Shown in pieces: positions 12,601 through 25,640 of a stretch of DNA of 64,000 bases (its first letter is position 1; every line of letters starts with the position of its first letter). Origin of the DNA: Synanceia verrucosa (lineage: Eukaryota > Chordata > Actinopteri > Perciformes > Synanceiidae); NCBI GenBank assembly GCA_029721515.1, contig CM056559.1, forward strand, positions 10,576,501 through 10,640,500, read 5' to 3'. The notes under the pieces are model-generated. The model saw only the letters and a list, made by a program, of their open reading frames with translations, did not search any database and had not been told where the DNA came from. Both the position numbers and the translations under genes were made by a program.

Positions 12601-15600
12601 GGAAAAAAAGTTTTTTGCGACTTTTACGAGTCACATTATCCAAATAGATCTGTTAAAATGGAGTCTGCTAAACTGACTTTCCAGTTTTTCTTTGACCAAC
12701 CAGTTACAATGAGAATTAAAATGTAACAAGTGGATTTTGTTTTTCAGGTAGTTTCAGGATAATTGCATATACATCTTTAAAAACAATTATTCAAATGTCT
12801 GAATTACGTAATCACCAGTGAGGCATAATATAAATTGTATTAAATGCCCTCTCATTAGGTAGCTGTTTGTCTGCAACAGGATATGAAAGCTGTGGGACAA
12901 CTGTTTTAGAGGCTGAATGGGGCTGAAGCCACCTCTATTGTTTATGTCTTATCTATCTGCCTCATTTCCTTTGCTGTTAGCACCCACTGTTTGTGTCCCT
13001 CTCATTTCCTGAATGCAAAGTCTCCAGAAACACTTTGGATAATTGTATCCAGACTGTGAATGAGTGGTTCCCTCACTGTGGCGTGCACATACTTTGCACA
13101 GGTTTGACTTAAACTATTAATGATGAAATTACAGTTTTTGTGGCTGTATTTCTGAGTCAACACTCCAAGTATTGCTGTCATAGAGTAGCCAAAAGGGCCA
13201 CATTTCTTTTTCCATGGCCTCCAATGGTTTTTAATGTCCATTCACTGCCACTGTTTACTAATTGGTCGGCTCTCTGGACAGCCAGGTGTGACCGAGCCCC
13301 AAATGTGACTCCGCATTCCTGCCTTTGGAGCCTATGTAATTAGCTTCAACTCAAGCATTTCTTAGCGTGCCAGCTTTTCTCCCGCTCCTTTTGTCTGTGT
13401 GAGCCTGTCTCACCCTCTCTCTCGCTCCGTCTCCCAACATGATCTTTAATCCCTGTCCACACCTGTGCTTTTTGCCTGGGCTCCCCTCATGCACCTAGGC
13501 AAATATCCTCCCCGTCACCAAACATGGTAAATCTGTATGTTGTTTTTAAAAGGGGAGTCAGCACAATTCGGACAGGTTAGGTTCCTAAAAGTCAACATAT
13601 AATTTTATCACTTATGTCGCAACACATATAGGCCAAACTGGATTGATGCTGAAACACTGAGCTCATACATTATAGGGTTGTGTAGCTGCTGTAGCAATAA
13701 ATTACAGCTGTGGGATAGTTTCAGAAACTTTCTGGTTTCTGTGAAAAAAAAACCAAAACAACTCGCTGAAATACCCACACTGAACCACACTGATCCCAAA
13801 TGACTCATCAGAGCGTAGCTGACCAGCAGCCATCAGCCTTATCAACAGACAGGGTCTTAGAGGGGATTTAAAAACAGGAAGGACCTCCTATATACGGGGA
13901 TAGCTACTGGCACACTGTTTGTGTTTGTGTGAGCATTTATATGTCCATTCATGCATGCAAGTGTGAGTTGCCACAGTTAATATTGCACCCAAAGTGAGAT
14001 GTACATGTCTTGCAGTAGTCCTTTCAAATCGTTCTCAGCTGCAGAGCCTTCACAGAAAATCACCTTATTATTCTTTCAGTACAGGGCTTCACAAAGCTCT
14101 CGTTTTCACAGCCAGTAAACCAGGTACGTCCTCTGTGAAGAGAGCATATTTGGCTAGCTGGTTTGCAACTACAGTGATGGAGAATGTTCACTGTAAATGG
14201 AACCTTTGAGTGTCTGAATAGGCTTTTGTGCACCTCTTAAATAACCTGGCCCACCAAAGGTAACCACCAATGAAACAGCCCCCCTCCACCTCTCTCCTGT
14301 TTAACAAGTTGTAGTATGACCCACTAGTGGGGTTGCATGAATACAGACTTGTGTTTGGCTATAGGCCAGTGGTAGTTTGTCTGCAAATGGACTAAGTCCT
14401 GGGTGTCAAGGAGCAGTGCTCAGGAATCTGTACTTATGTGGATTATTTATAGCCGTGCTGACATTTACACTGCTCTGGTCGGGGGGAAAAAACTCAAGGC
14501 TTCACTGTCCTTTGATTGTGGTATTACTCGCCTTTTTCAAGACGGCCAAATGTCACTCTTTTAATTCTTAATGTCTGCACCTGGTGATTTTCTGTAAATG
14601 TTGGTCTGCTAACCTTTAATTTTATGGAGCGCTGTGGTGATGCACGTTTAGAGGGTGACTCATTTTCTTCATATAGGCTTCACTTCTTTCAGGAATAGTT
14701 GTATTGAATTCAAGTGGCCTTACATTTTATTTCAAGCTCTAGCCGGACCACTTGACTGTGGTGTCGGTAAGATGATTCACTGTTTTCCTATTTAAATTTG
14801 TCACCTCCAGCTGGTCGATAATGTGGGATTTTTAAGGAGTAGTTGAGTGAATATCTTTATTTATACCCATAGTACAGATAAAGCAGATTCTACCACAACA
14901 GGAAGTGATAAGTTACCCCTGATATCCCGCAGGAGCACCTGTCTCTGTCATATTTGTCTGATCCTGTCAAATTTATACGGTACCAGTATCTTCCCTCATC
15001 AGCAGCATAATTCCCTGACACTGTGAGCCTACTTGGCTGATCTTAAAAGAGGTAGTTGTTGTTTGATCCTAACAACAGGTATAAAACCTCCGTTAATCAC
15101 ACCAATGCACGTCACTCTTTTGCTGCATTTTCTTTTATCACACTACTTTTTTTTGAGTGTGTAGCTGCATAAATGTGTCAGTGTGTGCATGTGAAAGTGC
15201 TGGTTTCAGGCAGGCACAAGTGAGGCTGGTCTTGTCCAAACAAACAGTTGAATCCTGCAGCTTCTGTCTGGATGGAGATGTGGCGATGATGTCATTGTTA
15301 TTGCTCTTTTTGCTTTTAGAGGCCATGCTGATTATTCACTCAGCAGCATGTAAACCACTAAGATATATCCACACTGGTTTGTTATAGTCATTTATAGGCC
15401 ACGGTTAGACTTAATTTCCCTTTATAGCTGGAGACCATGTGCATTTTATTCAGCACTACCTGTATGATTACACAAATAGTTAAAGGGTTAGATGAGAAGG
15501 TTGGAACCACAAATTGTTGATTTTACAATTCTATTTTTGAAAAGATTATACAAATGGAGACGTTATTCTCAGTTAGGGACCTTTACAGGTGCTGTTTCCA

Positions 15601-18600
15601 GCCTTAATGCTAAAGTAAGATAATCAACTGCTGACAATAGCATCGTTACTGTCTTTGCAAAGATGTTGTGTGCAGATGAGGTCTCAACTTGACATTAATT
15701 GACATCAAGAAAAATGTAGTCAGTAGAGTAAAAGCACTGTTGCAGGGCAGGGCAGTAGGAGTAGAGAATCATTAATCTGGACACATAATGACACGAGGAG
15801 GAGGACATCTCAGCGTCTCCACTCTGCTATTGAGTAAGATCCAAAGACACTGCGCTTGTGGAGCTACCCTCCTTCTCTGTAATTACCCAGAGAGCCCTGG
15901 GGCAAATCTATGTGGCTGACACAAATGCCTTCCCCTCGTCTTTCCCTCGCTCTCTGCCTACACACACGTACACACACGAGTCCCAACGTAGCGCCATGTG
16001 TCTGCAGTATGGGAGGTCTTGAAGTCGTGGCCTCTGCTTCTCCCTGCACTTGAGGGGAAATGGCAATCTTGGCCGTCTTTCTGTCGGCACTGGGCTCCCT
16101 CTTCCTCACGTCTCACTCGTTCACTGTGACATATTCATGCCTTCATACTCTGGACGTTCTCTCTGATCATTCAGACTTTGTTCTTTTTGTGTCTCATAGT
16201 TTGACAAAATATGAAATATTTAATTTAGTCTATATGTGTTTTAGCAGTCCGTGTTTTAATGCCGGCTCACAGAAAAACATCAGCTTATTATCACATAAAG
16301 CCTGAGAATCAATATTTGCTCAGTCATTTGCTATCCAAAGGTCAAATAGTATTGCATGATTGTCTTGTGTAATACCCATGCTTTTATTGTGAGCCTGCCA
16401 GAAAGTCTTTTCACAGACAAAAGTGGTTGTTCGAATGAGTGATCGGTGATCATGCAAAGCAGTCTATTAAGATCTACAGAGCATATACACCTCTAAGGCA
16501 GGTTACATTGCTGTCGTGCCAGTGTGTACACTTCTGCATACAGGAAGTGGGATAGAGGTGCTTAAGGAGAACTCAGTGGGGTTATCTCTGGGCTGTTTAT
16601 CTATCCCAGAGTTCCTCCTGCTCTGGGAGTGAAAGCCTTCAAACTGCTACTCCTCTGCAGCCTGTTTGCTTCAGACTGGTGTGTGAAAAGCGGAGGAGGG
16701 GTGTTTGGGACTGTGTGTTGAGGCTGAAGCCAGCAGGGAGGTGGAGAGGGGGTGCTTGATGAATAAGAAGACAGGTCTGCTGCTCTGCTCTCCCCTCTAT
16801 TGGAGCTTCCCATCATGCTTTGCATGCCCTCTCGCAGAACTCTTTATGGCCTTGGGTTTGGCGCCAGATCTCTCAAACACTTGCCAGCTGCAACAATTTT
16901 TTTTTGTGAACTCTCCACTATCACTATTTTCCTACTTCTGCTAGTTCCACATAAAACAGCATGGTAAAATGTTTCAGGTTTTTTTACAGCATGTGAGGGG
17001 AAACTGGTAAGTTTGTCAAGAAACAGGCCCAAGGCCTTAATTTGACAGTACAAATAACCAGAGCTCGACTGGAGCAACGCTGCACCGGCTTACAGACAAT
17101 AAAAAGTATCAACAAACTGTCAGATGAGGCTCTCTACGAGTCATGAACATAAACCCCTCTTTACTTTTAGCAGACGGTTGTTTGAACATCTTTTGAAATC
17201 CACATATTGAATTACTTTGAGTGTCTGGAAAAGTGCTACAGTAAGTACCAAAATGGAGAGAGTATTGTAATATGTGTGAGCCTGCACATATAAACTGTAA
17301 CTTATTATAACTTCATGCACCACTTCACTGTCGTCTGGGACTCGTCTGTTTATCCTTTCAGCCAGTCATCTCTCCTCCTTTATGTCTCGCAGGATGTGAA
17401 GATATTTCGAGCTCTGATCCTGGGCGAGCTAGAAAGAGGGCAGAACCAGTACCAGGCCCTGTGCTTCATCTCTCGCCTCAGCCGCAATGAGATCATCCCG
17501 AGCGAGTCCATGGCCCGTCTCAGACAGGTATGACGTCAAGCAGAATTTATGAGGTGTATTATAAGCATTTGCAGCTCTTGGGGGGAGGAATCAATATTCA
17601 CTGTTTAATGCTCAGAGCATTTGAGGGTGCGAACATTGATCGTTTGTGTTTGTGTCTGTTCAGAAAAATCCTCAGGCCATTCGCTTGGCGGAGGAGCGGA
17701 GAGGCCTGGAGCAGCTGATGATGAGTGCAGCGGTCAATCTCAGTCAGGCCTCTCAACTCAGCTCCCACATCCACAATATGTGTAGCGAAGCCCGGGAGGC
17801 CATCTACACTAGGGAGTCCGATGTCAAATACTGGCTGGACAAAGGTCAGAGGTCATCTTATGTTTGCTTATAGCACAAGTTCTGTATCCCTGATTGTCTC
17901 ACCTCCCCACACTCTTTATCTTTCTTTATCACCCAAACACCCCTTCCCTCTTATTTTAAGAGATATTACTCCAAGTATTATCTCTTTGTTGATAAAGCTC
18001 TATTGCTGTCCGTGCTATCTGTTTACTTTCCTCTAGTCTTTACATTCCTGATAAACCCTCCACTTTCATTATGAAAAAAAATAATTGAAACCTCTCTGTC
18101 TGAGACGTACGTGCAACGTTATTGCACAATTAAGCTAGATTGAAAACAGTTATTTTAACTATTTTTTTCAGTGTCTTAATAGTGATAAAGTCCAAATTAT
18201 TCAGGCTGAGGAGAATCCGTATGACAGGATTATTGTCTGCTGACAGCACTGTTACAGAGAAAACAATGTTGATGGTCATGGTTCACAGAGCACCCTGCAC
18301 TTTTATCAGCGGAGGGAATCATAGTAGCATCTCCTTTGCATGACAAAGCTCCACTTTTACGGCACCACCTCCCCTCTTTTTAGCCCCTTTATTCAATTCA
18401 GTATTTAATTGAGTGAAATAAAAGAGAGAATAATTCAGCTTTTGTTTTCAATACAACAAGCCCTCTCCTGTCTGTGTTTTAGGAGTGGATGGCTCCATAT
18501 TCGAGGTCCTTCCCCAAACAACAGAGGCGCCTACTTTCCAGGCCTGTCATTCTACTAAAGACTTGTGGCAGCCCTGTCTCTGCTCATACAGCCTGCGTCT

Positions 18601-18757
18601 GGAGTGGTACCCATGTCTGCTGAAATACTGCCGCAGCCGGGACACCTTTGGCAAAGGCTCGACCTACAAGTGTGGCATAAAGAGCTGCAGCAAGGGCTAC
18701 CATTTCTCTTACTATGTTCCCCAAAAACAGCTGTGTCTATGGGACGAGGAGACCTAG
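6381..18757 (+). CDS. Out at first protein homolog (OAF), 4 coding exons
   Basis: The joined exons are 6381-6683, 17393-17527, 17664-17844 and 18483-18757. All splice sites are GT-AG and the frame is continuous, giving 297 residues (274 if translation starts at the in-frame ATG 6450, closer to human OAF at 273). The N-terminus is a hydrophobic signal peptide ending just before ELRVRVRLADG. The mature part shows family hallmarks: an acidic ADSEKDSISLEF stretch, NEIIPSESMARLRQ, AIYTRESDVKYWLDKG, and a Cys-rich C-terminus with WYPCLLKYC and a final QLCLWDEE. OAF is a secreted protein named after the Drosophila gene out at first, and its biochemical role is poorly defined. Both candidate starts have G at -3, so the start is ambiguous. 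Teleosts often keep two oaf copies and I cannot say which this is. Confidence 0.96.
6684..17392 (+). other. oaf intron 1 (10.7 kb)
   Basis: This long first intron contains a GGT-rich trinucleotide tract near 7767-7800, a C-run near 8200, a complete piggyBac-type MITE at 9434-9857 and a T-run near 11296. I see no other coding exon; open frames inside have no recognisable domains. Long first introns often hold enhancers, but none can be named here. Confidence 0.8.
9434..9857. mobile_element. Non-autonomous piggyBac-type MITE, 424 bp
   Basis: The element has perfect 13-bp terminal inverted repeats, CTCTTTGAGTGCC at 9434-9446 and its reverse complement at 9845-9857. It is flanked on both sides by the tetranucleotide TTAA (9430-9433 and 9858-9861), the diagnostic piggyBac target duplication. 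There is no transposase. A diverged relative of its internal part lies at about 37600-37893 in arhgef12 intron 1. Confidence 0.85.
17393..18757 (+). CDS. oaf coding exons 2-4
   Basis: Exon 2 (17393-17527) encodes 45 codons from DVKIFRALILGELERG to the MARLRQ segment. Exon 3 (17664-17844) starts KNPQAIRLAEE and ends in phase 1 after DKG. Exon 4 (18483-18757) encodes the Cys-rich C-terminus and stop TAG. Intron 2 is only 136 bp and intron 3 is 638 bp, in contrast to the 10.7-kb first intron. Confidence 0.95.
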
Positions 18758-20365
18758 CATTATGTTCTTTTTCCTTCAGCCAAGCCAGAACTTCCCCGCC
18801 CATTCTATTCAAAGTAAACAGTAACACTGGACTGCGGTTTATGTGATGCTTAGTGAAGCTGTCTCAGGTGGGGAGTGGTCAGATCTAGATGTTAAAACAG
18901 AAACAAATTCAGGTTCTAAATGAGACCAAAACCTTTGAGGAAGGAAAGATGCAGCACGTCTTTCGAAGAGGACCCACTGACTAAGACGTTTTTGGGAAAT
19001 ATCGATATATCGTTGTCGTCTTCGTTGCCAAGAAGCTGTCACTTTTGTGCCTTTTCTGTGGAGAAATTATTGGAGCAGATGCCAACAACAATAACCTCCT
19101 AAACAAGCTACAGAATGCACAAAGCTGGAAGGTGCATTTCTGGTCAATTAAACACCAGCAAAGGAACAACAGAGTCCCACTCTGGTCACAGGAGTCATAC
19201 TGGAGAAACATCCTTCCATCCTGGTGAAGGAAAATTTGGATGGTAGAATGATCTTTCTTACAACGCTCTGTGAAAACAGTTTATCACCAGCTAAGCACCT
19301 GTTTGTAAGAAGCAGGCTGATAAAAGAAATGTTTCTTTTGTGCTGGCTTTATTTATTTTGGTTGCAAAGTGAAATTATCGAGGACTATTTTTGTACTTTT
19401 TTTTAATTAAACAAAGCTCTTTGATTCTAAACCACAGGTCCTCAGTAACAATACAAATATTTCAGAACATTTTAACCTCCTGGATGTTGTTTCTAGTCTC
19501 ATCCATGTGTCATGCTACTTTGTTGCCAAGTTATAATGTTTGTGCAGAAAGTGTGAATAAACAGGTTTATTGTATTCTTTAACAAGACAGTTGTAGTTCT
19601 GCTTTCCCCCATCAATTCCCATTGGGTGGACACCTCATGCCCACCTCTCACAGTCTGTTTAAAAGTGTCAAATAAACCAAAGTTAAAGGATGCTTTCAAA
19701 AGAAGGGTGTAATGTTTCAGTTTCCAGAGACAGACTCTTCGTTATGGTGTTTTTCCATGTTAGGATTTACTAAAACTGTGTTGTGGCCTTTTAATAATCT
19801 ATACTGCCATCTTCTGGTTAAACTGTGTCTCAGTGTTGTTGTGTTTTCTGTTGTATGCCAATGCCAAAATTCTGGTTTTTGGTTTTCAGTTCTTTGTTCA
19901 TGTACAGTTACATTTTTCTAATTTATACCACTCAATCCCTGATAATATTTCTTGAGTAATTCACTTCTTGAACTTGTGGGACCAAATTTCATTTTGTCTG
20001 TCTGTTCTTTAAACTAATAAGTTAAAAGTATGATTTTGGTTTGTTTTACCTCCATCATTTCAGTCTTTGCTGCCATCTGACAGTCAAAAGATCATTTTAT
20101 GTTTTTGTGTGTTGGTTTGTCCTGCTAACTAAAGAACCAAATGAGTGAAGCATTTCTATTTGTGACCTTTACCGCTGATCAAGTGCCTTAACATTTCCAC
20201 TGATATCTTGGCTATGTAATTGTAGATTGCAAGCATTTGTTTTCTATGAAAGAGTCTTGAATATGTTGTAAAAAGCTGCCATAAGAAGAAAATTAAGCAG
20301 TTAGGTAATATACCATTTAAGAGTTTTACATGAATTGTCTCAATAAAGTCTTTCTTTGCACTGCT
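18758..20365 (+). other. oaf 3' UTR with two candidate poly(A) signals
   Basis: The stop codon is followed by AT-rich non-coding sequence with AATAAA at 19556-19561 and a second AATAAA at 20342-20347. The first is followed by a GT/T-rich stretch as expected for cleavage. The second would give a longer 3' UTR of about 1.6 kb. Which one is used cannot be decided from sequence. Confidence 0.6.
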
Positions 20366-20870
20366 TATACAACTGCACTTTACCTTTATTAGACAGTATA
20401 CAAGTTGCATTTTAAATGTATTGGCTACCAGAATTCCTTTGTAATGTTAATTAATAACTTAAAATTCTAATAACTTTTTGTAGGCATGTGGAACAAACAT
20501 ATTTACTAGCACACTACCAGGAGCTCAAGCAAAGGTGAAGTTTGCAGCAGATGGTGGTACAGGATTACAGACTCATATTTACACGTAGAAATATTGATAA
20601 TATTAATAATGAATAAATAATTTGGCCCTTCCATTTCGTCCCCCTGCTGGATAAAATCGGTGTAGTTCCTTCTAGTGACCATTGGGTGTCGCCCCTGTTC
20701 AAAAAAGATGAAGCCAGCCTCTTTTGGGATGGGATGATATCATGAAGATGGAAGCATTCTGTTTCTGTTGAATAATTCATAAACCTGTCATAATCTCTAA
20801 ACTACGAAGTAGTACGGGATACTACAACCAGGGCGCACCTCTCGTTAATATTACTAACTATCATATTTGT
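20366..20870. other. Short intergenic gap between oaf and tlcd5
   Basis: No exon, repeat or RNA gene is visible. In human the POU2F3 gene lies between OAF and TLCD5; no POU-specific or homeodomain exon was found here or in the oaf 3' UTR. Confidence 0.6.
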
Positions 20871-21210
20871 ATGTAGAGCGTGGTGGCGGGGGGAATGAGG
20901 GGATGCTGAAGGAGGCGGTTGTAGCCTCCGGCGGAGCTCCACTACAGACAACAAACAGCGGCAGGTACTGTGTCAGCTAACGAGCCTTTCACAGACAGTG
21001 TCCTTCACATAGCCCTTACAGGACACAATAACACAAGCTAATAACGGAGAGAGATACATGTGCGCCGCTAAGGTAATATAAATTATAATTTAATGCTTTT
21101 GTTGACGTGCTACTAGCACAGGCTTTGCTAGCCTGTGAACGTTAGCTTGCTGCCGGTTAGTTTGCTAGCATAGCTGATCCAGCTAACTGGGTAGTTAGCC
21201 GGTGTGAGAG
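20871..21210 (+). promoter_or_regulatory. Probable tlcd5 promoter and non-coding first exon
   Basis: A G/C- and CpG-richer patch contains a short hairpin (GGAGGC ... GCCTCC near 20921-20939) and a good donor context (GCAG then GTACTG, exon end 20964). A second possible donor, GCTAAG then GTAATA, lies near 21075. The sequence from 21105 to 21205 is dense in GCTAGC and TTAGC words, as in the arhgef12 promoter. Promoter and exon are inferred because the first coding exon has an acceptor 8 bp before the ATG. Confidence 0.45.
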
Positions 21211-21596
21211 CACCCTGCACATATGGGGTCAAAAATTACCCCAACGGTTGTTATTCTTCAAAATCTTTCAAATGAAAAGTTGTAAATATTCATATTCCAT
21301 GTATTCCTCATAAAACATGTTTGTGACATGAGGCCGTTATTTTTTTTAATTAATTTTAAGAAATTGCAGTTTTTGTATCACTACCCCACTCCTCCACAAG
21401 TGGGGTCAAACCCACTTACACATCTGATGTCATATCTTACATCTGATGCAACTTTGACTGTCAATACTGTACCACATCTACCACTTACACATCGGATGTC
21501 AGCAGTCTCACCACCCAGGAGGTCAGCAACATACGTGTAAGTATTATCTCCATTTATGAACTTATTTCATTGACAGATTATGGGTGATCAAATTAG

Positions 21597-21780
21597 ATAG
21601 ATAGGTAGATACTTTATTCATCTCACAGAGAAATTCACAATTCCAGCAGCTTGAAAGATGGAAACATACAGGGTTCAAGGAAATAAAAAAATAAAATAGG
21701 ATGTAGTAAAATATCAAGTACCAAAATATATAAGAGGAATGCAAAAAATGTGCAGGTTGTGATAAAGAATTAGTGATCAA
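21597..21780 (-). repeat. LINE-derived 3' end, minus strand
   Basis: Read on the minus strand, the segment ends in GATGAATAAAGTATCTACC followed by TATC-type tetranucleotides, the usual tail of fish L2/Rex retroposons. Similar words beginning gtgatcaa flank both sides (about 21583 and 21774) and may be a target duplication. It lies in the predicted tlcd5 intron 1. Confidence 0.55.
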
Positions 21781-22659
21781 TTCAAATGTGTGATCAGATT
21801 AGCCTGCTTTGTTGTTAGTTAACAGTATTGTATTTAGGTAGGTAACATAGTATTGTATTGTGTTAGCTAACAGTAGCCAGCAGCATTGTTGGCTAACACA
21901 CAGTCACACACTACTTTCCTACTGTGTTTGAAAACTGTTCTAAAAGAATTCCCTTCAGGATGAAGAAAATCTTCTCACTGTTATTCTTTATTTTAAAATG
22001 CTAAATCAAGACAGTATAGTTACTTTGCATGCTGCTAAGTGAAGAAACCTGTTGGGTTGTCAAAGGCTGGAGTGTGTTTGTTGTCAACAAATAGAGCAAA
22101 TATACTGTTTGGCTGTATCTTTCCATGTTAATCTAACATGTATGTAGCCATACAGTACAAGCAATACAAGAACAATATATTATATTATTATCCCACTTGT
22201 TATTTAATAACAACTGGGAGTACCAACTGTCTGAGGCCCAGCACCCAGTAACCTCTCATCTATTTTTGAAACTTGTTGAAGTCTTTGAGACTCAAGTGTA
22301 CATCTTGTTCCAGTCCACTTCGGGTGGGACTGACCGTCGGCGTGGTCTCACCTCCTTGTACAAACGTCACAGCAGAAAAAGAGACGTCCCCCTCACCCCA
22401 CCAGACCCTCAGCCACTGAACTATAGTTCTATTATAGTTCAAGCAAAGGCTAATTGTTGGTCTCTTACAAAGGATTGCACAGTCCAAGTCACCGGTCGGT
22501 AATGCTGTCTCTTTCTACTGTAAGCGATATTACAGTGCAAGATATGCATCTATGCGTTTTTTTCTTTTTCTGTGTAATGTGATTCAGAGCTGACTTGATG
22601 ACCGCTGTCTGTGCATTGGTTTAATTGTTTGTGTGTTTATTTTGTCTGTAGAGGAGAAG

Positions 22660-23814
22660 ATGGCCCTGGTTGTGGTTGGTACTCTCCTGTGCCTGTTTTG
22701 TTGGCTCTCTCTCTACTTTATCTTGTGTAACATAAATGGGTCCAGGAGCTATGAGTGGAACTGTCGCCTCGTCACTCTGGTGCACGGCATTCTGGCAGTC
22801 TGCATCACAGCATACATAGGCTATGTGGATGGACCCTGGCCCTTCACTTATCCAGGTAGGACACTTACCTTCTAAGAACTAAAAACTATCAATATATTTG
22901 TTTGCACAATTACTTAAGTGACAACTGTATTATTTTGGTATATTATTCAGCATATTTGCAGATAAACTGTATAGATTTGTGTTGATTGACTAATTGTTTC
23001 AGCTTTGCATTGTTTAACATATTGTTGAAAATGGGTGTTACTTGAAAGAGCTAATTACCCATTTAGCAGTAACCAAATAATTTCAACTTTCCTGTCTTTA
23101 TTTGGTTTTGCATGTTGATATAAATGTGTATTGGTAAATTTCCCCCCAAGGGGGATGAATAAAAAAACTATTCTATTCTATTCCTGTCACAGTAATAATG
23201 TGTTTTACCTCTGTGATATTGCTGCATTATATTTAACATGCGAACTAAAAAAATGTCTGTTTCTGTTTTTGTGGATGCCAGGTACTAAGAACACTCCTCT
23301 GCAGATAAGTGCCTTGGTGGTGAGCCTGGGTTACTTTATTTTTGACATGGCCTGGTGTGTGTACTTCCGCACAGAGGGACCCGTTATGCTGGCCCACCAC
23401 ACCATGAGCATCCTGGGAATCCTGCTCACCCTCTGTTTGGGGGAGTCTGGCATTGAGTCCTGTGCGGTCCTCTTTGGCAGTGAAATTACCAACCCTCTGC
23501 TGCAGGCACGCTGGTTCCTCAAACAGACAGGACGCTACAGGACACGGCTCGGAGACGTTGTGGATGTCCTGTTCGTGCTGCTGTTTGTGGTGATGCGAGT
23601 CTTTGTGGGAGGCACAATGCTGTACTGTGAGCTGATCTCCCCACGACCCAGATTCTTCATCAAATGCGGGGGAGTGGCTATGTACGCGCTATCCTGGGTG
23701 TTTATGGTGGACATTGTTCGGTTTGCTATTCGGAGGAACAAGAACTGGCGCAAACAGAAGAGAGACCAGCAAGACAGAGTGGCAGCTAATGGTGTTGAGA
23801 GGAAGAACGACTGA
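22660..23814 (+). CDS. TLC domain-containing protein 5 (TLCD5/TMEM136)
   Basis: Two coding exons, 22660-22855 and 23282-23814, join in phase 1 (Gly codon of YPG-TKNTPLQ) to give 242 residues; human TLCD5 is of similar length. The first coding exon starts at acceptor 22652, only 8 bp before the ATG. The protein is a multipass membrane protein: a hydrophobic N-terminal helix (residues 1-23), a second near 41-58, then segments around ISALVVSLGYFIFDM, MSILGILLTLCLG, VLFVLLFVVMRVF and the GVAMYALSWVFMVDIVRF helix. The LAHHTMS motif is the conserved His-containing TLC feature. The C-terminus is basic and cytosolic in character. TLC proteins sense or modify membrane lipids; the function of TLCD5 itself is not well established. 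It lies between oaf and arhgef12 on the same strand, as in other vertebrates. Confidence 0.96.
23131..23184 (+). repeat. LINE-like 3' tail with TATTC tandem
   Basis: A fragment in the intron between the two tlcd5 coding exons reads AAATTTCCCCCCAAGGGGGA followed by TGAATAAAA and CTATT repeats. This is the terminal hairpin-plus-tail form of fish L2-type LINEs or SINEs carrying an L2 tail. Only the tail remains. Confidence 0.55.
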
Positions 23815-25640
23815 TTGGTTTGAAATCTGTCTTTCACTTTATACGCACAAGTAAAAGTACAAAGCAAATCAACTCTTTGTATGTTAATTTTAGAAAGGAA
23901 TGAATCGTAATTTTCTATGTTGACAAATGTCCCATCACATCTGTCCGTCAGGTTTCACACCTGTGCATCTCTTCTATGCAGCTATTGCAGCTGAACACAC
24001 GTTTGATTGTCGTGTAGGATGTGCAGTTAACAAACAACACAAGTTTACGTCACTGAAAACCAAAGCACTTTCATAAACACATCAACAGATGTTGCTTTCA
24101 GAACTTCTGCTGTGGCCCAGTCATATGTAGCTGTGGTGTTTCTCCCTAAGAAAAGCTAAATGTTAGGAAAGAGGCCATTTACATGTGATGCCCGTCCTCT
24201 TTGTGAAACATTTTTAGTCATTTTTGTCATGTTTGAATTGGTTTTTTGGTAATCCTGTGGGGTTTGTTTTTGTTTTTTGTTTTTTGCGCATGGGAAATGT
24301 TGAGCAGGTTGTGGAAGGTGTACTCAGGGAAATGAAGTCATAACAGGAAGTTAGGATGGGTGTGTCATGTGTTTGATTACTTTGTTTAATCTAGTATATA
24401 ACAACTCCCTTAAGCTGTTGTCTGCTCTCTGATGTTCTACTTCAGCCTGCCCAAGAAAAAGTTTCATTTATTTTACTTTGTAAGGGATACATAGAGAGGA
24501 ACTTCTCATTCACATATTTTTACACTGGTATTCTGGCAGTCCATTTGGATATAAATATCTTGAAATGTGTGGTTAAATGGTGTCCACATTTGTACTTTGT
24601 ATAGTGCAGTATATTAAGTTATTTCAAGTGTCTGTTTTCGTAAGGTCTATACTCTGCGCTCATAACTCTCGGTTAATTAAATTTAATGGAGTCATGTTTC
24701 AGTCTAACAGAGATCTTGTCGGCCAAGACAATAAAATTGAATTTATTGTGAGCTAGCTGATCTTTTATCAGACTCACATTTTGTTTTGTCCAGCACTGTT
24801 AAATGTTTTTGAGATGCTACACACTCTGTTCTTCTTAATATCTGAGTTAAAGTATTGTCAGGTTGCCTCTGACCTGAGACATGAAAACCTGTGCAATCAT
24901 ACATGCATCTTTGGTTTCCAGCCCTTAAAGTGTTAGATTTTCACATTTTAGCCATACAGCTAGTGCTGGGCAATAGTTATTATTTATCACCACCATTCAG
25001 TAAAATCATACCTAGATTATATAATCATGTCAGTTCCATTCATTCCAACACACAAAACTAGTTATTTACATATGTTTTGTCAGAGTTTCAGTAATTTCTG
25101 TGTGATTGTGCCTACGTTTGCCATAATGTAATCTTAATTATCAGAAAATCTATTTCTCTCAATATTTCAACTTTGTGGTCCAGACAGAACACACAAGTGC
25201 ATTATGGGATGAACACATGACAGCATTAGTTACATGCTAAGTTACAGCTTTGTGTTGAGACTTTATATCACTGTTCTTATTGCCATTTTCTAGTTTTTAT
25301 GCACATTGATATCTGCAGTAATATGCTTTTGTTTTCCTATTCCTTTTGTTTTTCTGTTTATATTTGATAGAGGTTTGATAGGTTATGTTCTTACAAGGTC
25401 TGTTTACCTGGCTGCCACCGATAAGAAACTTGAGCTGCTATATCCAAGAAGGTGAAAGTCTAACTGGTGTGTGCCTTAGTTATCTGAATGATCTTTCCTA
25501 ACTTTTCAATTGTTTTATGTCACATGATGTACTGTAATTCTTCCAGAATAAGTAATGAAGAACCATTTTCAGTTTGGAGTTTCATGGTTTCCCTGTATAT
25601 TGCCTATGTGAACTCGAATAAAGATGTGAGAGATTGTGTG
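23815..25640 (+). other. tlcd5 3' UTR region with candidate poly(A) signals
   Basis: Non-coding sequence follows the TGA. AATAAA occurs at 24730-24735 and again near 25617-25622, so the 3' UTR is about 0.9 or 1.8 kb. Around 24960-25100 there is a degenerate stretch starting tgctgggcaata that resembles an interspersed fish repeat, with low certainty. Confidence 0.5.
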
